A DNA stretch of 12,959 nt. Source: Bacteroidota bacterium (GTDB lineage: Bacteria > Bacteroidota > Bacteroidia > 2-12-FULL-35-15). Location of the stretch: the NCBI GenBank assembly GCA_016707685.1, contig JADJHE010000009.1:1-12959 (forward strand), read 5' to 3'. Positions 1 through 5,794 of this stretch are shown one piece after another. The position numbers and the translations under genes are program-made. The notes under the pieces were generated by a model, which did no database searches, had not been told where the DNA came from, and worked only from the letters and a program-made list of their open reading frames with translations. Each line of letters starts with the position of its first letter. The first letter of the stretch is position 1.

Positions 1-1612
1 AAAAAGCTGTTAAATCAACTATCCAAGCATATACAATAAATGCCTCAGCAATTAATGCAGCAATGAATACGGCTGAACTTACCATTTTTTTGAAATAGAA
101 TGCAACCAAGAAAATGCCTAAAATAGTCCCACAAAACAAAGACCAGATTATAGCTTAACTGCTTCGATTAAATTCTCCAATTTACTTTGCAGTTACGTAA
201 TGCTACTAATACACAAAAATCCACCCCAAGCAACAGTTGCCCAACGCGAAGCCGCCAAATACTGTTTATCGTTCTCATGCTTTTGAATATTCGTTTATAA
301 AATCAACAATGGTTGTTGATGCCAAGGAATTTAAAACCGCTTGCTGTTGAACCCATCGATGCTAAAAATAATGGCAATTAACAACCCAACAATCCCCAAC
401 AGGGAGGTGATTTGTTACAAAATGTAAAACACATAATTGGTATCATTGGTATCTGCCTTTGGATTATTTTTAATCATTAATGCACTTACTTCCTTTTAAT
501 TTCAGTGCTTTTAGCGTCTAATAATTGCAAGTTTTCTCTCAACACATTTTGTCCTTGCTCATCATCACGATGAAGTGAATCAAAACCAACACCATCACTT
601 GTCTGTTTCTCTTCGTGAACCAATTGACATGCATTATCCAACTTCACATACGCATCGTGGAAAACACTTTGATTGATTCGATCCAGTTCTACATTATTAA
701 AAAATACTGGAGGCTTGTAAAATTGATAAAAGGTAAACACCAATGTTCCTATCAATAAAATAAAAAATTGCATTGGAATTTTAATCAAACCATTCATCAC
801 TAAACCTAACCTACTCTGAGTAACAGATGAACCTGTTAGGTAGCGTCCTACTTGTGATTGATTTTGTTCTGAAATAAGAAAGCTGAAGAAAAACCACCAA
901 TAATTCCTGACCAAATATTGTATCTTGCGGTTAAACCGCAGAGGTATCGATTGCATTTAGTTTATCCATTTTACCTGCAATGTGCAGGGCATCAACAAAA
1001 CCAACATTTTCGGGCAACAAATGCACCACCATAAATGCTGCTAAAAATAATCCTGCAAAGATGATTGCCATTTGTAATAACTGAGTATACGATACTGCTT
1101 TGGTTCCTCCATAAACAGTATAAGCAATCACCAACATTCCAAAAGAATTGTATACGTAATATCGATGTTTAAAATGGAGGACAATACAATTGCTGGTGCA
1201 TAAATAGTAATACCAGTAGACAAACCTCGTTGCAAAAGAAACAAAAATGCAGTGAGTGAACGTGTTTTATTATCAAAACGTTTTTCTAAATATTCATATG
1301 CAGTATATACATTTAACTTATGGAAAATAGGGATGAATGTGATACAGAGAACAACCATTGCTAATGGCAAACCAAAATAGAACTGAACAAAGCGCAAACC
1401 ATCGCTGGCAGGTTTGTCCGGGTGATGACAAAATGTTATTGCACTTGTTTGCGTTGCCATCACCGACAAACCGACGTGATACCAAGGCAACTGACGATCA
1501 GCCATTAGATAACATTATCAATATTTTTCGTACTTACTTTTCCAAAACTCCACATAAAAACTATTAAAATAATGTAATTACAGTACAATCCAATCAATTA
1601 CACTTTATTCAA
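1..1612 (-). pseudogene. Sodium:solute symporter (SSS family), 3' end off the window, broken by many frameshifts
   Basis: This is a polytopic inner-membrane transporter of the SSS family, expected to take up an unidentified solute with Na+. Stitching the minus-strand frames together gives a near-continuous family sequence: IDWIVL and KNIDN near 1510-1600, LPWYHVGLSVMATQTSAITF and GLRFVQFYFGLPLAM in 1128-1505, VYGGTKAVS in 931-1137, RYNIWSGIIGG near 900, QSQVGRYLTGSS and IPMQFFILLIG in 486-870, LPVGIVGLLIAIIF and LNSLASTTIVDF near 310-420, and FIAALIAEAFIVYAWIVDL at the left edge. The last few dozen residues lie outside the window. At least ten small indels separate these blocks. The start is uncertain; a TTG near 1612 is the best candidate because the IDWIVL block follows it closely. 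The gene lies 108 bp downstream of the PIG-L deacetylase on the same strand, so it is probably in one operon with it. As read it cannot be translated, but missense decay is low, so it is probably a real gene with sequence errors. Confidence 0.85.
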
Positions 1613-1720
1613 AATGTTTTGTAAAGAAGTAAAAATCGAAACAAGAAAGCACAAAACAATATGACAAAATGCACATTATTCCAATTTTTAAAAAGGGCAC
1701 TTTCTTATTTTTGTGATATG

Positions 1721-4206
1721 TTATTTATTTTGAGGAATGCTCAATAAGTTTACAAACAAATGATATGCACCAGGCACGCCAGCTGGCAATTCGCGGAAGA
1801 ATGACAAACCGGTATAAACAAAATTTCCTTTTCCATACTTTGCAACAATAACACTACCATTACTTGGCTTTTCAGATGGGTCATTCATATCAAAAATGGT
1901 CTGGTATTCTTTGTCTAATTCTGTTGCAAAGTAAATTCCACGTTCTTGAATCCAAGCATCAAAATCATTATCGTTTATTTTATTCGGAGAATTTAATACT
2001 GAATGTTCTTTATTTGTAAAGGTTACTTTTGCAAATTCATCGGTAACCCTATCTCTTGAAATGGTAAAAGGGTAAGGTGCAATTTTAGCCACAACTGGTC
2101 CTATTCGATTATTTGTATTGTATTGAACTACTAAATTTCCCACTTTTTATGTACTCCATTAATTTGTTATAATGAACTTGTAATCGGTCGTTTGTGTTGT
2201 ATGCTCTAACACCAGTAACAATTGCATTGTATTTCGACAAATTTTCATTTACCAATAACTCATCCGTTAAAATGGTAACATTATAACCAACTTGTTTCAA
2301 GCATGCAGCAACATCATCACCAGCACCAGGAATGTATCCGATTTCAAGCCCACTCTTTTTCAAATCAACATTTATCAACTTTGTTTCTGCATCACTTAAA
2401 ATTATCTGATAAGGAATATGATCATATTCAATACGTTTTATGCTTTTGGAATAGGTATTCCCATCAATAAGCAAAGAGGCAGATAAAACAGCATGTTCAG
2501 CCTTTTTATCGGCAACAATTTCAACATCAATAATTGCCTCTTCATCTTTAGCCACTAATTTGAATTCTGCATTTTTTATTTTAACTGTCCAACCCGAAGG
2601 TGCATTTAATTTTAAGGTTCCGCTAACATTTACACTGTTCGCCTTTACAACTAATTGAATTGTTTTTGAAGGTGCATCTGAAAAAACAATCACTTTTTCC
2701 ATAAAATTTACAGTGGCAGGGGGCAAAATTTCTACTGGTCTGTATACTTCTCCTTTTACCGGGTCAGTACTTTTATAAATGATGCCTCTATCAATTTTTA
2801 AATTTAAACCAGCTATCGTAATGTCGAACTGGACTTTTGCCTGAGCATCATTCTCTGGCTTACCTATCAATGAAATAGAACTTACTTGAAAACGTCCATT
2901 ACTAGCCTTTTGATTTAACCAATATGGATTTGAATAACTTATTGTATTGGCTAATTTTTCTTTGTGTTTAAACGTATACAATTCATTTTGCTTTAGTATA
3001 GATGATACAATTGTGTCTGACTGATTTAAATACGATACTTTATTCATCATCACCTCCACTTTATTTCTACAAACTATTTGTGCTGTAATTGAAAGTTCTT
3101 GCCCTGGTATAGCGATATAGTTTGCTGCAGAAGCCTCCACAAACAAACCAGCACAAGCCAATAACAACTGTTCTGTTTCTTTTAGTTTTAGTACTTTCCA
3201 ATACTTTAGTGTTGCATTTTTTTCATCGAGTGATTGAATTGATTTATAAATGTTAACCAATGCAGAAATACTGTTCTCTGGAAGTTCAGGATTAAATGAT
3301 TTTAATAGCTCGTTTAATTGATTCTGTATTTTCTCAGTTCCACTCAATCGTGTCCACAAGGTATTTATCCCTTCAAATAAATCTGATTTTACACTATCAC
3401 CTTTTAACAATTTAAAATATTCAATATTCGTTCCTCTTTGCTTTGCCGAACCAAAACCTTGACTTTTATGCATGGAGCGACTTTCAGCGGCTATTTCTCC
3501 ATAACTTTTTCCTAAAAGCGGGTTAAAAACCCCAACATCAATTTTTAATTGATTTGGAGCAGTTGTATTTGTTGTCCCGAAATTAAAGGTGTTCCAAAAA
3601 ATTCTTTTTGCTTGCCATACTTCGGTGTAATTTAATTGATCAGAAAACATTTTAGGATTGGCTGCCGCATCAAATGCTTCCAAAGCTAAAATAGCAGATG
3701 CTGTATGATGACCATGTCCGCCTTCGCCTGTTGTTGGGAATCGGCAAATAATCACATCGGGCTTAAATTTACGGATAGCCAAAACCACATCATACAGAAT
3801 ACTATCCTTGTTCCAGATTTGAAATGTTTCTTCGGGATTTTTTGAATAGCCAAAATCATTTGCTCTTGTAAAAAACTGTTCAGCTCCATCAACACGTCTT
3901 GCTGCCAATAACTCTTGTGTACGAATTAATCCCAAGAGTTCAGCCTGCTCTTTACCAACTAAATTTTGTCCACCATCTCCTCTGGTTAAAGAAAGATAAC
4001 CTGTTCTTAATTTTCTCATTCGCTAAATAAGCTAATAAACGAGTATTTTCATCATCAGGATGAGCAGCTATGTATAAAACACTACCAACGGTGTTTAACT
4101 TCTTCATTTGATGCAGAAGCTCCGCTGAATTAATAGATGCAGGGGCTTGTGCTTTAGCGGTTGTTAAAGCGAATAAAAAGAGAATAAAAAATCCTTTAAT
4201 TTTCAT
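1721..4206 (-). CDS. PIG-L family deacetylase, secreted, multidomain; two frame breaks as read
   Basis: LmbE/PIG-L enzymes are zinc hydrolases that remove acetyl groups from N-acetylglucosamine-like substrates; the substrate here is unknown. The start is the ATG at 4206, followed by a signal peptide (MKIKGFFILFLFALTTAKA, cleaved near residue 19), so the enzyme acts outside the cytoplasm. The zinc/catalytic motif AHPDDE lies at residues 48-53. TRGDGGQN follows, and the second metal motif HGHH lies near 3705-3716. ESRSMHKSQGFG is also typical of this family. The middle part resembles a NEW3-type beta domain (APSGWTVKI). The C-terminus (about 1724-2330) resembles a class I amidotransferase/ThuA-like fold (YNAIVTGVRAYN). 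Restored length is about 826 residues. The frame breaks at the A-run complementary to 4011-4014 (expected NEK..LRTGYLSL) and at the G-run complementary to 2139-2141 (expected KSGGNLVVQYN). Both are +1 or -2 homopolymer events. The symporter follows downstream. Confidence 0.9.
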
Positions 4207-4346
4207 ATTGTGTAAGTTCAATAATTATGTTTTCATTAATAATCAACAGCAATGGGATAAAAATGTTCTGTTTCATTTCAAAGCCCATTTTCGTAAAAAT
4301 ACAATTAAAAGTTTACGCATATCTATGTGCAATAAAAGAAACCTCT

Positions 4347-4354
4347 TACATTTG
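4347..4354 (+). promoter_or_regulatory. Bacteroidota-type -7 promoter element of the TerB/J-domain gene
   Basis: TACATTTG matches the Bacteroidota -7 consensus TAnnTTTG and is followed by CA, as often seen in flavobacterial promoters. It lies 16 bp upstream of the ATG at 4371, so the leader would be only about 10 nt. No convincing TTTG -33 element is seen about 19-21 bp upstream. Confidence 0.5.
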
Positions 4355-4370
4355 CACATATTTTTAAATC

Positions 4371-5111
4371 ATGGCAAAGTTAAAATTCGGAAAATGGTTA
4401 GGTGGAACACTTGGTTGGGCTTTTGGAGGTCCGCTTGGAGGTGTTTTAGGTTTCGCAGTAGGTTCAGCATTTGATGCAGCAAGCGTAACTGTAAAAACAG
4501 AGAGCGGCAGAACGAGTCAGCCAACCAACCATGCTGGAGATTTTGCAGCTAGTTTATTAGTTTTATCTGCGGCAGTAATGAAAAGTGATGGCCGAATGCT
4601 AAAAAGTGAATTGGATTTTGTGAAAAAATTTTTGGTTCAACAATTTGGTGAAGCACATGCACAACAACAAATATTATTACTCAAAGAGATTTTAACACAA
4701 GAAATTCCATTGCGAGATGTATGCTTTCAGATTAAGCATTACATGCCACATTCGGAGCGAATACAGATTATTCATTACTTATTTGGTATTTCAAAAGCGG
4801 ATGGACATGTACATGAATTGGAACTACAAACAATACAAACCATTTCTAACTACTTAGGAGTGAATCATGCCGATTTTAATTCACTAAAGGCGATGTATTT
4901 TAGAGATACAAATAGTGATTATCAGATATTAGAAATTGAACCTAATGTATCGGATGAGGAAGTCAAAAAGGCTTATCGCAAAATGGCTGTAAAGTTTCAT
5001 CCTGATAAAGTTGCTGCCTTAGGCGAGGAAGTACAAAAAGCTGCAAAAGAAAAGTTTCAGCATGTTCAAAATGCCTACGAAAACATCAAAAAGCAAAGAG
5101 GTTTTTCTTAA
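4371..5111 (+). CDS. DjlA-like co-chaperone: glycine-rich N-terminus, TerB domain, C-terminal J-domain
   Basis: This is a 246-residue J-domain co-chaperone expected to stimulate the ATPase of a DnaK-type Hsp70. Residues 7-35 form a glycine-rich, weakly hydrophobic segment (WLGGTLGWAFGGPLGG) that resembles the membrane-associating N-terminus of DjlA. Residues about 55-170 form a TerB-like helical domain with the acidic pairs KSDG (71-74) and KADG (142-145). Residues 181-246 form the J-domain, YQILEIEPNVSDEEVKKAYR, with the essential HPD at 210-212. Domain order and length match DjlA-type proteins, although the N-terminal segment is less hydrophobic than in E. coli DjlA. ATG at 4371 is chosen because it sits just after a TAnnTTTG promoter element and starts the glycine-rich segment. 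The gene is divergent from the PIG-L gene and convergent with the small gene at 5116-5313. It is intact. Its clients are unknown. Confidence 0.88.
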   Translation: MAKLKFGKWLGGTLGWAFGGPLGGVLGFAVGSAFDAASVTVKTESGRTSQPTNHAGDFAASLLVLSAAVMKSDGRMLKSELDFVKKFLVQQFGEAHAQQQILLLKEILTQEIPLRDVCFQIKHYMPHSERIQIIHYLFGISKADGHVHELELQTIQTISNYLGVNHADFNSLKAMYFRDTNSDYQILEIEPNVSDEEVKKAYRKMAVKFHPDKVAALGEEVQKAAKEKFQHVQNAYENIKKQRGFS

Positions 5112-5115
5112 AACC

Positions 5116-5313
5116 TTATTTCAAATCAATTTCTATTGCCTCTATTTGTTGTACTTGCATTACTTCTATAAAATTTGAGTTTTGCGTTTCTGAAAATAAT
5201 TCCAAATTGGTATTAGAAATAAACTCGTATTGATCTTGGATAGAAGGCTCTTGACTCAACAATACACCAAATTTTTTTTCTCCTGTTTTTAAATACACAA
5301 TTGCATCTTTCAT
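5116..5313 (-). CDS. Small conserved-looking protein of unknown function (65 aa)
   Basis: I do not recognise this protein. It starts at an ATG (5313), has no signal peptide or membrane segment, and is acidic, with a beta-strand-like beginning (DAIVYLKTGEKKFGVLL) of the kind seen in small SH3-like or Sm-like barrels; that comparison is a guess. Support for it being a real gene: it fills the space between two other genes, ends 4 bp from the stop of the convergent co-chaperone gene, and has a TAnnTTTG element (TAATTTTG) 23 bp upstream of its start. It is likely cytoplasmic and separately transcribed. Confidence 0.6.
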   Translation of the reverse strand: MKDAIVYLKTGEKKFGVLLSQEPSIQDQYEFISNTNLELFSETQNSNFIEVMQVQQIEAIEIDLK

Positions 5314-5336
5314 ATCTATTCTATTAATTTATATGA

Positions 5337-5344
5337 CAAAATTA
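5337..5344 (-). promoter_or_regulatory. Candidate -7 promoter element of the 65-aa gene
   Basis: On the minus strand this reads TAATTTTG, a full match to TAnnTTTG, 23 bp upstream of the ATG at 5313. The expected -33 TTTG is not seen at the usual spacing, so this is a moderate call. Confidence 0.4.
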
Positions 5345-5388
5345 ATCGTTAGATATTAGCGGAATATTAAGAAGGAATGAAGTAAAGA

Positions 5389-5664
5389 TTAAATAGGGCG
5401 TTTCCTGTATACGAATGAACTATCAACAGATGTATGCGGTGTTGTTGATGTTCTTGCTAATTTACCTGCTTTTTTTAGACTACCAGATGTTGTATTTGTA
5501 GCAGGAGCACTTGGGATTAATTTAAATATAACAATTGAACTCTTTAAGTTAACAGAGGTATCAGAAGTAGGATGCTCTGGCTTATCGGGGTTTGTACCTC
5601 CATTACCATTAGCAAAAGCTACAGTAGATGCACAGAAAGAAAAGATAAAGAATACTTTTTTCAC
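5389..5664 (-). CDS. Small secreted protein of unknown function (91 aa), GTG start
   Basis: I do not recognise this protein. It opens with a standard Sec signal peptide, MKKVFFIFSFCASTVAFA, with a likely cut before NGNGG, leaving a mature protein of about 73 residues that is rich in Thr, Ser, Pro and Lys (NPDKPEHPTSDTSV; ends SFVYRKRPI). There is no cysteine in the mature part and no T9SS sorting domain, so it is probably periplasmic. The start is GTG at 5664: no in-frame ATG exists between it and the promoter, and it begins the signal peptide exactly. A well-formed promoter (5685-5715) lies just upstream, so the gene is probably expressed as its own unit. It lies downstream of the metalloprotease gene but is separated from it by a strong terminator, so the two are probably not cotranscribed. 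Confidence 0.65.
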   Translation of the reverse strand: MKKVFFIFSFCASTVAFANGNGGTNPDKPEHPTSDTSVNLKSSIVIFKLIPSAPATNTTSGSLKKAGKLARTSTTPHTSVDSSFVYRKRPI

Positions 5665-5684
5665 GACAACTATATTTTGTTTAC

Positions 5685-5715
5685 CAAATGTAATTTGTTT
5701 TTTACAAAAAACAAA
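5685..5715 (-). promoter_or_regulatory. Bacteroidota-type promoter (TTTG-N19-TACATTTG) of the small secreted protein
   Basis: On the minus strand, TTTG (5712-5715), 19 bp, then TACATTTG (5685-5692) match both elements of the Bacteroidota primary sigma-factor consensus at the right spacing. The predicted start of transcription near 5678 leaves a leader of about 15 nt before the GTG at 5664. This is the best promoter in the window. Confidence 0.65.
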
Positions 5716-5743
5716 ATTTTATTCGGGATTAGCATTATTTAAC

Positions 5744-5777
5744 AAAAAGGGAGCCAATTTCCACTGGCTCCCTTTTT
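5744..5777 (-). terminator. Intrinsic terminator, perfect 13-bp stem
   Basis: The left arm 5744-5756 (AAAAAGGGAGCCA) and right arm 5765-5777 (TGGCTCCCTTTTT) are perfect reverse complements, with an 8-nt loop. The GC-rich core flanked by A and T runs makes a terminator in either direction. It begins 18 bp past the metalloprotease stop codon (5795-5797, minus strand) and insulates that gene from the small secreted-protein gene. Confidence 0.9.
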
Positions 5778-5794
5778 ATATAAATAATTGTTAC

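Noticed and set aside
1688..1712. Possible terminator after the PIG-L gene (AAAAAGGGCAC... with T runs).
   Set aside because: The G/C stretch has no complementary arm nearby, so no stem forms; read-through into the symporter is more likely.
2100..2160. Programmed ribosomal frameshifting as the reason for the frame changes in the PIG-L, ABC-F and propeller genes.
   Set aside because: The shift sites differ in type and sign, no stimulatory hairpin or internal Shine-Dalgarno is seen, and unrelated genes all show it, with compensating pairs in one. Sequence error is simpler.
4273..4320. A 15-codon minus-strand reading frame (MRKLLIVFLRKWALK) between the PIG-L and co-chaperone genes.
   Set aside because: It is too short to support, has no start signal, and AT-rich spacers produce such frames often. 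It may be a leader peptide, but nothing shows it.
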